From the NCBI GenBank assembly GCA_024500155.1, contig CM044877.1:75224001-75288000 (forward strand): a stretch of 64,000 nt of DNA, written 5' to 3'. This document shows, piece after piece, positions 1-11,265 of the stretch. The notes beneath the pieces are model-generated. The model ran no database searches, was not told the origin of the DNA, and saw nothing but the letters and a program-made list of their open reading frames with translations. Numbering within the stretch: the first letter of the stretch is position 1; every line of letters begins with the position of its first letter. The position numbers and the translations under genes were made by a program. The stretch is from Chenopodium formosanum. Taxonomy: Eukaryota > Streptophyta > Magnoliopsida > Caryophyllales > Amaranthaceae.

Positions 1-160
1 GATTTTTTTCTTTCATCCCCGTCATGTCATGGTGTCTACTTGTAATGCAAATATTGGAAGAAACATTGTTAGGGTTTGGATTGTTGAAAACAAAACGCAA
101 TAATCTATCTTAACCTTTACTAATTAATTTAAATCAATACTCACTATGCTCCCTATAAGC

Positions 161-200
<40 letters not shown>

Positions 201-1980
201 GCACGCAAAATTAGGTACATAAATATGTAATATTTCCCTTGACTAATACTCAATCTACGTCATTTTTATTTTTTAACAAGAAGAAAAAAAATCATTAATA
301 AAAGATAATCAAATGACATTTACAAGCAATTTCTCAATCTAAACTTCCAACACAAGTACATATTATCGCCCTAATAAAAAAAAACATAATTTTGTAATAA
401 TTTCCTGAACTAATACTCGTTCTACAATTCTAAGTCATTTTAGAAGATATTAAGATGCCTTTACTTAATCCTTAAAGTTGTATACATATTCAAATCTTAA
501 CCCCAACGACCTCCTAAATCCTAATTAATTTTGGTCAGCAACATTGCAACATAATTTCTCTACATTTCTTCTTGAACACTTGAATGACTGCTATGCCTCT
601 TAGCCTCTATATACGACCCTACTTCGTTGATTTTTTTTTCACAAGATATTATTGAGGAAAATTAGGAATAACATAAAGTGGACTATATTACTTTATATAG
701 ATGGACTTGAAGAGTTGAGAGGAGTAAGAGAGAATGAAATGGTAAATGAAAAAGATTGAGTTTTATGTGTAAAGGTTAAACCTTTATCGTGTTAAGTTTT
801 GTGTGTGTGTTTTTTTTTACCGTCGTGCGTGTTGAGTTTTATGTTTGGCTTAGGCCTGGTACACGACTAATCTTAACTAACAATCCTATTACCTTGAATT
901 TAAACTGTGGATAAAACATGATGATTATGTATCATTAATTTAATGACATTCATAGCTTGTTGCTAGTTACACTTACCTACCAATCTACCATGTTGAAACC
1001 TCTAAATCAAAGCGCACCTTGGTGTACATAATTTCCTACACATTTAGCATATGTAGGTTATGCATTGATATCAAATAATCAAATTAAAAGTACATATATA
1101 AACAACAACTAAATTGACACACTAAAGTGTATAAATTCCTTTATACTCCCTTTATTTTTAAATATTTGACACGGAGATCAGATTATTTAACTAAACAGTT
1201 AACAGTTAAAGTAAAAACAACATTTAAAAACGGAGTGAATATTTAATAAGTTGGACTCGTTTATCCAAGTTGGTGAAGTGGCAACCACAATAATGATCTT
1301 CCTTTTGTTGATTGCTCCTCTTACTAATAACAACCTCGAATACTGATTGCCTTTATACATGGGAGAGTACGATCGATCGATCATGACAGATACTAATTGA
1401 AACAAGTCACTTTCTTGAAGATATAAATTTAATTCATTTATTTATATAATAAATTTACTAATAATAAAAATATGTGCAGTGGACTACCTAACGACTTCTG
1501 GCACATATTCAGTCAAAAGAAATATAATACAAGTAAGTAAAAATAAAAGGGACGTCTGTAAATTCAAAAAGGAAAAAAAATAAATAAATAAATAAAAATG
1601 AATAGAGTTTTAAAGACGAATGAAAGCTGCATAATAATGAAGGTATGCATTCATGGCTTTGCTTCTTGTAACACTGACAATAATATTTATTTATGAATAA
1701 ATGAATGAATGAATGCATGTAAAGTAGATTGATGTATTAATAAACATGATGTACCCCATTTATATCTCTAGTTCAATTTAAATTAATCTCTACTAGTTTA
1801 AAATAGAATGAAATAAAAATAATATCTCTACTATAATTTTATTGTCGTACATGTAAATAACTCTTAATATGTAGCTAGCCACACGGTGTGACCAGTTATT
1901 ACGGCAGTTTTTATTTTTTATTTTTCTATTAGTGTACTTGTTGTTACTCGTTCAGTGTGTTATAGGGGGTTAGGCCATGT
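1..1980. other. Intergenic DNA with microsatellite and short MITE-like remnant
   Basis: AT-rich sequence without a supportable gene. The open frames here are short and look like chance. A (TTA)n microsatellite lies at about 160-197. A short Stowaway-like remnant lies at about 1146-1238: it starts CTCCCTTTATTTTTAAA after a TA and ends in a degenerate CGGAG copy. Confidence 0.7.
160..197. repeat. (TTA)n microsatellite
   Basis: About twelve uninterrupted TTA/ATT units, seen directly. Confidence 0.95.
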
Positions 1981-1983
1981 TAT

Positions 1984-3041
1984 CACTACAAAAATAAAAG
2001 CTTTTTAGCAACTAAGTTTGGAAACAGATTTTTTAAATGTTGCTAAATAGCAACGAATATAATTGTTTTCATTGCCTAATTAAAAGCGACATTTTATTCT
2101 TTAATTTTTTAATAATTAATGGCTACATGTGTTTTGATTTGTTGCTATTTAAAACAAATTGTCTTACTAGTTGTTACTAGATGACATCATATTTTTCTCT
2201 TGTTGCCATGTAGTAACAAACTATGACAACAAATATTTTTTTTTATTTGTATTGATTTAGAAACAAACAAAGACAATGAATTTTTGAATTGTTGCCATTA
2301 GAAACAAGTCGTCAAAACTTTTGTTGCTAGATGATAACGTACTTTTTTTATTTGTTGCCATTGGAAACAAGTTGTGTTATATTTTGTTGTTAATTTATAG
2401 GTAGGTTAGTTTTTGCTATTATGTATAAAATTATTTGAAGACACTCTTGGTTGCTATAATGATATCAAATAGAGACGGATTTCAATTTCGTCTCTAATTT
2501 AGAGACAGATTTTTTATTTTGTCCCTTATTTAGAGACAAAATTTTCAATTTTGTCTCTAATATTTCATTCACTTATTATAAATTATATGTATAGAAGTAA
2601 ACAAATAGTACTTTGTATAGTTGGTAAGAGATTCACCATGTGACTTTTAGGTCACAAGTTCGACTCCTTCTAACTGCGATTCTTGAGACAAAGGATTCAA
2701 AGCGCCTTACATGCTAAGTCGAGCCAAGTTGACCTGAGCTAATAGGGATTAGGTTTAAAGCGCCTTACATGCAAAGTCAATGGTAATTTTATTAACTAAT
2801 ATTAATAATTTGTTGCTAATTTTAGCAACGACCAATGGTAATTTGTTGCCAAAGTTGGCAACGAATGCACCAAAAACAGCAACCATCATGGAAACCGTAT
2901 TTAAATGGATGCAATATTGCAACAAAATTCCTTTGCAACTGGTAGCCAAATTCCCATGGCAACAAGCCTTTTAGCAACAACAAATTTTTGATGAATAGCA
3001 ACAAATTTTAGTTGATGCTATATTGACTTAATTTTGTAGTG
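1984..3041. mobile_element. Non-autonomous CACTA (En/Spm-type) DNA transposon
   Basis: The left end reads CACTACAAAAATAAAAG, and the right end is its inverted complement (ATTTTGTAGTG). The 1058-bp element is flanked by the 3-bp direct repeat TAT (1981-1983 and 3042-3044), the target duplication size of CACTA elements. The ends are rich in dispersed direct and inverted copies of TTGTTGCCA/TTAGCAACAA, as expected of subterminal transposase-binding arrays. No transposase frame is present, so it is non-autonomous. A second repeat type (AGAGACAAA/TTTGTCTCT) fills 2470-2560, and a tRNA-SINE-like stretch lies inside it near 2620-2700. Confidence 0.88.
2615..2765 (+). mobile_element. tRNA-derived SINE-like remnant nested in the CACTA element
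   Basis: A box-A-like stretch (TAGTTGGTAAGAG) is followed about 35 bp later by a box-B-like CAAGTTCGACTCC, the spacing of an internal Pol III promoter from a tRNA. A direct repeat (AAAGCGCCTTACATGC) occurs on its downstream side at about 2699 and 2757. The ends are not clear. Confidence 0.45.
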
Positions 3042-3490
3042 TATATTGAGCTGCTTTGCTAATTTATGCGAATATGCTCTACTCTCTTTTGTTGTGCTGA
3101 AATCTACTCTGTTTTGCTCTGTATTGTATTGGAAGCTCTACTCTGCTTTACACACAAGCTCAAAAGAATAGGGCCGAGCATTACTCCGTCAGTACTGTTA
3201 CATGAGTTATTTGTTTGATATTGTAGGCCAAGGGTTACTTAGGCCTAATTTTATTCTTTTCACCTTATAAAGATAATATGCGTATTTGAAGTATAAGTTT
3301 AGTTAATACTTAATAGTTCGTATTAATTTAAGTTTTAATATGTAAATATCAGTAACTTCAGATAACAAATACAATAACAAATCAAAACTAATTTTAATTT
3401 AGCAAAATAATTTTTTTAGTAAATATAAGGTAAAGTGAAATTGGCCTTATTAATCAACAAGATCTTGACCTAACTAGTGGTAAAGATTAA
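3042..3490. other. Intergenic, nothing recognised
   Basis: AT-rich spacer between the CACTA element and the next MITE. I see no frame or repeat worth naming. Confidence 0.6.
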
Positions 3491-3781
3491 GGGCTTGTTT
3501 AGTTCACTGATCTGATTTAATTTGATTTGATATGATATATGGTCTAATTGTCTGATTTGACCAAACCTGGATTTTATATGTAGGATAATCTATAAAGAAA
3601 CAAAAATATATCAAGTAGAGTCTTATAAGATTCGTAGTAATGTGTATTTTAATAATATATCAAGTGGAGTCTTATTAGATTTGATATGAACTCATTTTTT
3701 TTATTTGATCTTAACTTTTTTTTGCTCCGTATTTGATTTAATTTGAACTTATTTCTAAAATAAATTGAACTAAATAAGGGC
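3491..3781. mobile_element. Tourist/Harbinger-like MITE
   Basis: The imperfect terminal inverted repeats are GGGCTTGTTTAGTTCA on the left and the complement of GCCCTTATTTAGTTCA on the right. TAA trinucleotides flank both ends (3488-3490 and 3782-3784), fitting a 3-bp TWA duplication. The interior is AT-rich and non-coding. Confidence 0.6.
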
Positions 3782-4364
3782 TAAGCTGTTAAGGAAGTGG
3801 ATTGAACCGCTTGGCTGCATTAGTTAGGCCTTAAGTATGTTTTTTTTTTTGTGTTCAAATACCCTCTCTTAATGTAAATGTGGTACATACTAGATTTGGG
3901 AGGTCTACTTGAATTTTTAAGTACACACATACTCCCACAGTCCCACGCATAAAGGTAGATTAAATTAAACGCCGTAATTTATATGCAAAGAATATAAATA
4001 CTACTGGTAGTATACTCGTAAGTGAAGAGAGACAATTCAATTATATGTTCCATACATTAAAATTATAATAAACCTATAAAATGAAGATCCTAAACCTATA
4101 AAATTATAATAAAGATTTAAAATTGCAAAGGTGCTATAATTGTTTGATTGGTTCGTGGACCCAAACATGGATATTAAGGTTTAATAATTTTTTTTTATTT
4201 ATTTATTTTTGATTTGGTGTGAGTGAAGAAAAATCAGAAAAGGAATGTTTTAAGACTGGTCTTGCAATTATCACTAAGCATAGGTTATGCCTTTTTCCAC
4301 CTCAAAAGTGACTTTGTCTTTCTATTCCTAAGGTTATAATCACTTATTATTACTTCCCCTGTTA

Positions 4365-4576
4365 CGGCCTATTTTCTTACGTTGAAATTCAGTATATTTT
4401 AGTTTAGTTCAGTTCAGTTCACCTCAATTCAGTTCAGTTCAACTCAGTTCAGTATTGTTCAGTTCAGCTCCTAATTTCCTTCTCTTATAAAATATTCATT
4501 TCAGTTCAGTTCAGTTCAGCTCAGTTCAGTTCATTTAAGTTCAGTTCAGCTCAGTTCAGTCACTGAGAACAGGCCC
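4365..4576. mobile_element. TTCAG-rich MITE, copy 1
   Basis: The element ends in GAACAGGCCC followed by TTA; its left end is degenerate (CGGCCTATTTTC) and preceded by TTA. The interior is made mostly of (TTCAG)n-like pentamers plus a conserved core CTTATAAAATATTCATTTCAG. Four more copies with the same termini and core occur in this window (29820, 30036, 36885, 62572). Confidence 0.65.
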
Positions 4577-4668
4577 TTAGTTGTAATTTTGGAATTTTTT
4601 ATGTTTCATAAATAAATTACCTCCTTTGTAATTTAGATCTAATCAGAAAAAAAAAGGTTTAAAATATA

Positions 4669-4932
4669 CTTCTTCCGTTTTTCTTTTATTGCACCATAAT
4701 GACTTTTACACTATTCACTTAATATTCTTTGACCATCTTTTATGATTTATCCATTAGGAAAAAAATAGTCATGTAGGATCTAGTTACATTCGTCTCGAAA
4801 TCTACTTTTCAAATATCAATTTTTTTTTTTTTATAATTTTTACAAAAGTATAATTAAAGATATTAATAGCCAAATTAATGCATTAGCAAGTGTGAAAACC
4901 CTTATGGTGCAATAAAAAAGGAACGGAAGAAG
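4669..4932. mobile_element. Stowaway-like MITE
   Basis: TA dinucleotides flank both ends (4667-4668 and 4933-4934). The terminal inverted repeats of about 30 bp begin CTTCTTCCGTT on the left and match the complement of the right end (AACGGAAGAAG preceded by an A-rich run). The length of 264 bp and lack of coding capacity are typical of Stowaway elements mobilised by Tc1/mariner transposases. Confidence 0.8.
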
Positions 4933-4941
4933 TAATATATA

Positions 4942-5113
4942 CTGCCTCCGTTGCATATATGAGACGTTAGACTTTTTTCACTATTTTTGCATTAGCTTTG
5001 ACCATAATTTTTACTGACATAATAAAAATATATTTTATTGTAAAATATATTGTTAGGTAGGCATTAATATAAAGTTTTATAATATAATTTTAAATATAAT
5101 TTTCATTAATAGT

Positions 5114-5157
<44 letters not shown>

Positions 5158-5220
5158 TCAAAGTAGTGCATTGATATGTGTGCAATGTTGACTGTGTCAT
5201 GTAATCTGGGACAAAGAGAG
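4942..5220. mobile_element. Stowaway-like MITE with internal (AT)n
   Basis: Flanked by TA (4940-4941 and 5221-5222). The left end CTGCCTCCGTTGCATATATGA and right end GGGACAAAGAGAG are diverged Stowaway termini. The internal segment starting GTTAGACTTTTTTCACTATTT resembles the complement of the MITE at 35435-35693. An (AT)n run of about 33 bp lies at 5121-5153. It starts only 9 bp after the previous Stowaway element. Confidence 0.7.
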
Positions 5221-5222
5221 TA

Positions 5223-5467
5223 CAGTAGTATTTTGTGTAAAATTTATTTTATTATCAATAAATATCTTTTATTTCGTGACGAAAAAAATACTGATACATA
5301 CAAATCTAATAAGATCTCATTGAATATATATATTTGCCTAATAGTTTAAGACACATATAAGATCAAAATTTAGTCAAACCATGACAATAATTAGAGCATA
5401 TCAAAACTACATTTACATCAAATATTCAAATCAAATAGGAAAAAAATAAGTTTCTAATTTTAAGACA
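5223..5467. other. Intergenic, nothing recognised
   Basis: AT-rich spacer before the Gypsy-type element. No gene or repeat is supported. Confidence 0.6.
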
Positions 5468-5472
5468 CGAAT

Positions 5473-6861
5473 TGATGTACACAGTTTATACCACATTTTA
5501 CCCTCGGTTTATAGCTATTTCTATGTGATTTCTAAGCTCTACGGAGCTATTTCTCGCTAATATCCTCTTCTCTAGTGTGGCTTGGTCTATTTGATTGATT
5601 TTACAGGCATATGAAGATTTTCGGATGATTTGGATGCATTTTGGATTGTCACGAGAGCTTAGTAGGATGGAAGAGATTTTTCCCGTGTCCGCCCTGGAGG
5701 GCCACATTGCCCTGGCAGCCAGGGCGAAGAAGAAAAAAAGCGAAGAAGTTCAGCCCCTGTCCGCCCGGACCGGGCGGCATTGCCCTGGCAGACCGGGCGA
5801 ACAGGATATCGTATTTTAAGCCAAAGTGTTGGTCGCGCCCGATCGGGCGGCTTTGCCCGGTCTGACCGGGAGGAGTTTCGCGGATCTTATTTTCAGTTTT
5901 TTTCGGGTTTTCTTATTTTAAGGGATATAAATACCCCTTTGTAAAGCCGACTTAACATACTTAGTTATTATATTCTAGCTTTTAAACCTTCATTAGAACC
6001 CTAATATTCTCTCTAGATCTAGATTACATTCTACTTTCAAGTTTTAATCTTTACTCATCAACAATTGGTACTTTTCTTCATTCAAGCAATTGGTATTTAT
6101 TTTTAATTCTTCTTTTACTTTTAATTGCTTATTAATCATGTTTTCTTCATTGAATATTGCTTTTGCTTTCGTTAATATGTGTGAGTAGTTTCTTTATTCC
6201 AAGATCTAGCGGAACCCGAATATGATTAATGCATGATTTAATTCTTTAAATTCTCTAATAATAATTGTAATTGATTTGCTTAATTGATTATGCTTATGCC
6301 AATACTAGATTAGGGATAATTGGTATTGTTATTAATCCTTTGTTTTTATCGCAACGGGAGTTGGGTTTTGACGGATTTGAATAAATCAAATAAGGGTTTG
6401 AAGTTCATCACGGGAGTAGTTGAATGGATGATTAGGAACTTAAAGTAATGTTCTTAAGGTCTTTAATTTACATGATTCCACGGAAGTAGGCTTGATTGTG
6501 ATTAGAGAAGCCATTGATAACTCGGGAGAGACCATTGGTATTATTCATGGATTACTTTTCCTCATTAATCAATTGAATTATGTGTTAGGGGTAGAACGAC
6601 TATTGCATTAATTGTATTCGTGATGATGCTTGATCTTGGATGTTTTTAGCATTGATTTGTCATATTGTTTTGATTTAATCGTTTTAATTAGTTATTTAAT
6701 TATTGATTCTCATTCATTTGATTTGGTTACTTGCTTAGTAATTGCTTGAGTCTATTTAATTAGTTGAACCATAGTCTCTTGGGATCCGACCCTTGCTTGC
6801 CCGTCTACATAGTAGTGGTCTAGTTAGGTTTATTTTTGTTAGGTACGCGACACACCTATCA
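5473..6861 (+). repeat. LTR of the Gypsy-type element (+ orientation)
   Basis: It starts TGATGTACACAG, matching the start of the solo LTR at 57742 (both continue into ATTTTACCC), and ends CACACCTATCA. A TATA box, TATAAATA at 5926-5933, follows a GC-rich palindromic island (5686-5875). The 3' part has the R-U5 style of plant Gypsy elements (GGGATCCGACCCTTGC near 6780). The 1389-bp LTR is followed not by a primer-binding site but by two copies of ATCATACCTAAGGGCGG. Confidence 0.75.
5686..5875. repeat. GC-rich palindromic island in the LTR U3
   Basis: Three related blocks of about 40-50 bp, each a GCCC...GGGC palindrome (for example CGCCCGATCGGGCG) followed by TTGCCC and a second arm. They stand out sharply from the AT-rich surroundings. 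The island ends about 50 bp upstream of the TATA box. Confidence 0.8.
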
Positions 6862-7067
6862 TACCTAAGGGCGGGATCATACCTAAGGGCGGAGCTGGGA
6901 CCGCCCTCAAAATAACGTCGCATCATAACCCCAAACTAAAAAGAAAATAAATAAATAAATAGATAAATAGATAAAAGAAAAAATAAAATAAATAAAAAAA
7001 AAACGGAATGGGTTGCCTCCCATTTAGCGCTTGTTTAAGGTCTTTAGCTCGACCCCTCTTTAGTAGC
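6862..7067 (-). other. Gypsy internal 3' region
   Basis: On the - strand this encodes the stretch GRAKDLKQALNGRQP often found downstream of the protease in plant gag-pro elements, then an AAAT-rich simple repeat (about 6930-7000) and a GGGCGG-containing segment touching the LTR. No polypurine tract can be assigned with confidence. Confidence 0.45.
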
Positions 7068-9464
7068 TCAACCTGGGTCACCACACGGAGAAGATACTCC
7101 GTGGTATTGCTCATTAATATATCCACCTCCAAACAACTCCTTCAAATTAAAGTTGATGTGTTTTGTATCCGAGTTTATTTTGAAGTAGTTAAATCCATCA
7201 TGTGGTGGAATATAGTCATTTTTGCTCACAAGATTTCTATTAGAAACACACTTATCAACCAAAGGGTTAGTAGCATCAATTCTCAAACAAGTACCACCAT
7301 CAAAAGTAAAATTATGGTCATTGAAAAGCTTAAACACAACTTGTTTATCCTGAGCTCTAATGGTCACTTGTCCTTTAGGAACATCTATTAACGCTTGACT
7401 TGTAGCAAGAAAAGGGCGACCAAAAATGAGTGGGATCTTATGGTCTTCTTTCATATCCACTACAACAAAGTCAACAGGAAAAACAAGTTCACCAATCCCA
7501 ACTAATACATCTTCAACTACACCCTTAGGGAGTCTAACAGTTCTATCAACCATATGAAGAGATATAGGAGAGGGTTTAAGGTTTTTCAAACCTAATTTGT
7601 CATACACTGAAGAAGGCATTAAATTAACACTAGCACCTAAATCACACAAGACCCTATCAAAATATGTTTCGTTTATCATACAAGGGATATTAAAACTACC
7701 AGGATCATGCAATTTAGGTGGTAAGCTATCATGTAAAAGATCAGAACATTTATTCTTAACTACCACACTTTCTAATTTCTTATCATTATGATCATGATCT
7801 AGAATTCCTTTCACAAAATTTGCAAATTGAGGCATTTGAACTACAAGATCGGAAAAAGGAATGGTAGCATATACCTTCTTAAGAGTCTCTGAATATTTCC
7901 CAAAATGCTTATCGAGCACAGCTTTTGATAACCTTTGCGGGAAAGGCATCGGCTCCTCATATGCTTGTGGAGCAACATGTTTGGGACCTTCTCTCTCATG
8001 CTTCTCAGTTCTTGACTCCACATTGCACACTTTCTCTTCTGATCCACCCGTAAACAATTCATCACTCTTCACGAAAATTGCATTGCATTGTTTCGTCTGG
8101 ACTTTTGCTTGATCTTGAAGAGTTGTTAGATGACTCACTTGCTGTGAAAGTTGAGAAAGATGAGTCTCAATCCTCTTATTTTGAGCGGTGAGCAATTGGA
8201 TTGAGTTTTCAAAGTACTCATTTTGCTTTGCTTGTAGCTCAAATTGCCTTGATATAAGCTCTTGTTGTTGAATTTGGGAGGTATTAAAAGCCTTCATAAT
8301 TGATTCAAGATCAATTTTTGAGGTTTGGGGTGGTGGTAGTTGTGTGGGATGATGATTGAAAGGTGCCCTAGCTTGAAAAGCTGGTGGTGGTGGAGGATTT
8401 GCTATAGCTTGAGTGTTCTTGTACGAGAACCCTTGATGATTTCTCCACCCTTCATCAAATGGCCTTGTGGAGGTCGTGGTATAGAAAGCATTAGCTTGCT
8501 CGATCGTCATTCCATCATAATTGGGTTGACACTCCCGTGCAGTATGGCCTTGCAATCCACACATCTGACAAGTTTCCATTGAGGGTTGAGGGGACTCAGC
8601 TTGGAGTTGCTTGACTTTATGAGTTAGTGCCTGCACAGAACTAGTCAACATGGTTAGAGCATCAACATCATGTTTATTACCTGTGTTGATAGCATTTCGT
8701 CCCCTTGGATGGTAATTATCATTAGCCGCCATCTTCTCAATCAAATCCTTCGCATCGGTTGGATTCTTCGTCATTATAGAACCTCCAGACGCAACATCAA
8801 TGTATATGCGAAACTCATGGGTCAAACCATTATAGAACGTTTGGATCAACATCCATTATGGAATACCATGGTGAGGGCACTGTCTCTGCAATCGCTTAAA
8901 CCTTCTCCATGCCTCATATAAAGACTCGTCATTAGATTGATGGAAGGTAGATAGCTCGTTCCTTAATTTCGCGGTTTTCTCTTGCCCCAAGAATTTTACT
9001 AGGAAAGCCTTAGCAAGCTTGTCCCACGTATCAAAGGAACCAATACCTTCATCTCGTAGCCACTCCCTTGCCCTATCCCTTAGTGAAAAAGGGAAAAGGC
9101 GTAGTCTAATAGCATCATCAGTGACACCGTTGAGCTTCATAGTGTCACACTTTTCCAAGAAACTATCAATGTGAGTCACAGGGCAATCATTTGATGAGCC
9201 CGCAAAAGAATCATTGGAGATGAACTGTATGAATTGGGGCTTCAACTCAAAACTCTGAGCGGTGACAGGTGGTCTAATAATACTGGAGAGAAATCCGGTT
9301 GTTGTATCCGGAATACCATACTCCAAAAGAGATTTTGTTCCTGGGTCGACCATGTTTCTTATATTTCGATTTCTCTTTCTTTTACCTCTTCGTCTTCTTG
9401 CAGTAACTTCGATCTCAGAATCAAAAGGTGTTAAATCATCTGAACCTGAACTTCGAGTTTGCAT
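7068..9464 (-). pseudogene. Gypsy gag-protease reading frame with one internal stop
   Basis: One long frame from ATG at 9464 to a stop at 7068, interrupted by TAA at 8856-8858. The first 202 residues hold a basic N-terminus and the plant retrotransposon gag domain (LRLFPFSLRDRAREWL, then a FHQSNDESLYEAWRRFK stretch). After the stop come about 594 residues with a CCHC zinc knuckle (CQMCGLQGHTAREC), a proline/glutamine-rich linker, and an aspartic protease domain with the active-site stretch CDLGASVNLMP and IFGRPFL downstream. In the family, gag packages RNA and the protease matures the particle. Reverse transcriptase, RNase H and integrase are absent, so the element would need helper functions. 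The single stop makes this a recent or read-through-dependent copy. Confidence 0.85.
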
Positions 9465-9574
9465 GCAACAAAGAAACTAAAACGGGAGGTCAAAGACACA
9501 AGGAACAATAGCCGAAGCAACAAAATATATGCTTAGTAAAACGAATCACAAATAACTAGAAAGAAACCGTTAGT

Positions 9575-9621
9575 CCCCGGCAACGGCGCCAAAATTTGAT
9601 AGGCGTGTCGCGTACCTAACA
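9575..9621 (-). other. Primer-binding site and 25-bp U5 remnant (- orientation)
   Basis: On the - strand, 25 bp matching the end of the LTR (ending CCTATCA) are followed by AATTT and then TGGCGCCGTTGCCGGGGA, a primer-binding site typical of plant Gypsy elements. This is the normal LTR-PBS-gag order, but the LTR is cut to its last 25 bp, directly abutting the CGAAT target duplication. Confidence 0.75.
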
Positions 9622-9683
9622 CGAATACATGAGGTAGATGCACGGCGTTTACCATATTCAGCATGTATCATAACTAATACTAC

Positions 9684-9924
9684 TACCTCCGTTTTTTTTA
9701 GTTGACACGTTTTGACTTTAACACTATTCATACACTTTTCTTTGACCGTATTTTGTGATTTATATGTAATAAAAAATATAGTCATGTGGGGTCTTGTTAG
9801 ATTCGTCACGATATATATTTTCAAAATATCAACTTTTTATAAATAATTAAAGATATTAACGGTTGAATATGTTCATTGGCAAACGTGACTAAAGAAACAT
9901 GTCAGCTAAAAAGAAACGAGGAAG
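9684..9924. mobile_element. Stowaway-like MITE
   Basis: TA flanks both ends (9682-9683 and 9925-9926). The left terminus CTACCTCCGTTTTTTTTAG and the complement of the right terminus CTTCCTCGTTTCTTTTTAG are imperfect inverted repeats extending into a GTTGACACGTT/GCTGACATGTT pair. It is 241 bp long and non-coding. Part of its interior resembles the MITE at 4669 (ATAGTCATGTGGGGTCT versus ATAGTCATGTAGGATCT). Confidence 0.8.
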
Positions 9925-11134
9925 TACATCCATCAAATTCACTAAAAACCCTTATTTTTCGTAATTGGTTGGGTATTCACCTTGTAACGTTAAGATCAAC
10001 AAGGCGAATCCACTCAATTGTAGTAGTTGGTCGGAGAAGAGGACCCCTTATCCTTCACCATTGTTTATAAGTGTCTGATCCGTAAAATATAAGAAAAAAC
10101 AATAAATAAATGAATTATGAGGCCAGGCTAAGGTATGCTCATAGTCATTCTCCTAATTAGTGACATATTTAAGATACTTGACAACACTAAGCTAGTGTCA
10201 TTGCTTCAACCTTTGAACAAAGTAAAATCATTTAAAGAAAAAAGAGGAAAAGAAGAAAGTCATTTTGATATAAAAGTATAACAACAAAAGTGAAAAAGAT
10301 ATGTCTATTTCTATCATCATCATTAACGATTGCACTTACCTATAAACACCCATATAATCAATTTATCAACTTTTTACTATTCCATTAGTTCACACTTACT
10401 TTCCGAATTACCAAAAAACACCCCCTCTTGAGACCTATCTAGTTATTATTTTTCGTCAATACGAAATTTCAATATCGTATATAGAATAGATATTGGTCTT
10501 GTTTGATGAGAAGATTTTTAAAAAACTTTTAGCTTATTAAACACTATTAAAAGTATGATCCTTTTAAAAAGCTAATTAGGGTCAAAAAGTTCTTTTTAAA
10601 AAACTCTTAATAAGAGCTTTTTAAGCATTAAATACACTGAAACAGTTAACAATAAATAACTACTCCATATTTACCAAACAGTTTTACACAATCAACTATT
10701 TACAATCATCTAGTCAAATCATCTAATATAATCAACCAGTCAAACTAATTAATATAATCAGCAGAGCCATTATCAATGTGTCTATCCTATATCTTTTGAA
10801 TGCAACCTAATCTAACCTAACTAATAACCTAGTAAAAGCATGAAGGTGAAGATTATGATTGCAAAACAATGAGAGAGATAAAATAAAAGAGCAAAGGAAA
10901 GAGAAAATGTAACAAGTGGACATTAAACACATAGCCATAGATAGAGAAGGGGGGGACATGTGAAAGAGAGGGGCAAGGCAGAAGGAGAGGATAAAATAGA
11001 CAAAGGCGCCCGGAAATATAGGGGGTTGTGCAAAAAAGCGAATTTTATTCACTTCTACTTTTGTTATTTTTTCCCCCTTTTTTTTCTCCTAATTTTATCC
11101 AACAACTCACTCTCCCATTTTTACTCACTACACC

Positions 11135-11265
11135 ACTCACTCTCTCTCTCTCACTTTCTCTCTCCTCTGCCACACTTCACAGGCTGCTGCCCCCCGTCTT
11201 TCTCTCTCCTCAGCAGCGCGCAGCAGCAGCAGCAGCATCAGCAGCGCGCAGCAGTAGCAACAGTC
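11135..11265. repeat. (CT)n and (CAG)n microsatellites upstream of ARF3
   Basis: CTCTCT runs at about 11135-11165 are followed by CAGCAG-type repeats with interruptions at about 11210-11265. Both are seen directly. Confidence 0.85.

Larger units (their letters stand above)
5473..9621. mobile_element. Rearranged non-autonomous Ty3/Gypsy gag-pro element
   Basis: The 4.15 kb insertion is bounded by the 5-bp duplication CGAAT (5468-5472 and 9622-9626) and has TG...CA ends. Left part: one complete LTR in + orientation. Interior: a gag-protease region, primer-binding site and 25 bp of U5 in the opposite orientation. There is no second full LTR and no reverse transcriptase or integrase. The 25 bp ending the left LTR (6837-6861) and the 25 bp at the right end (9597-9621) are inverted copies differing at one base, so the interior could have flipped by recombination between them. 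The lineage (Athila/Tat side of Gypsy) is inferred from the gag and protease style and the GGCGCCGTTGCCGGGGA primer site. Confidence 0.75.

Noticed and set aside
5100..5160. CRISPR-like or regulatory repeat
   Set aside because: It is only an (AT)n microsatellite within a MITE. Nothing in the window looks prokaryotic.
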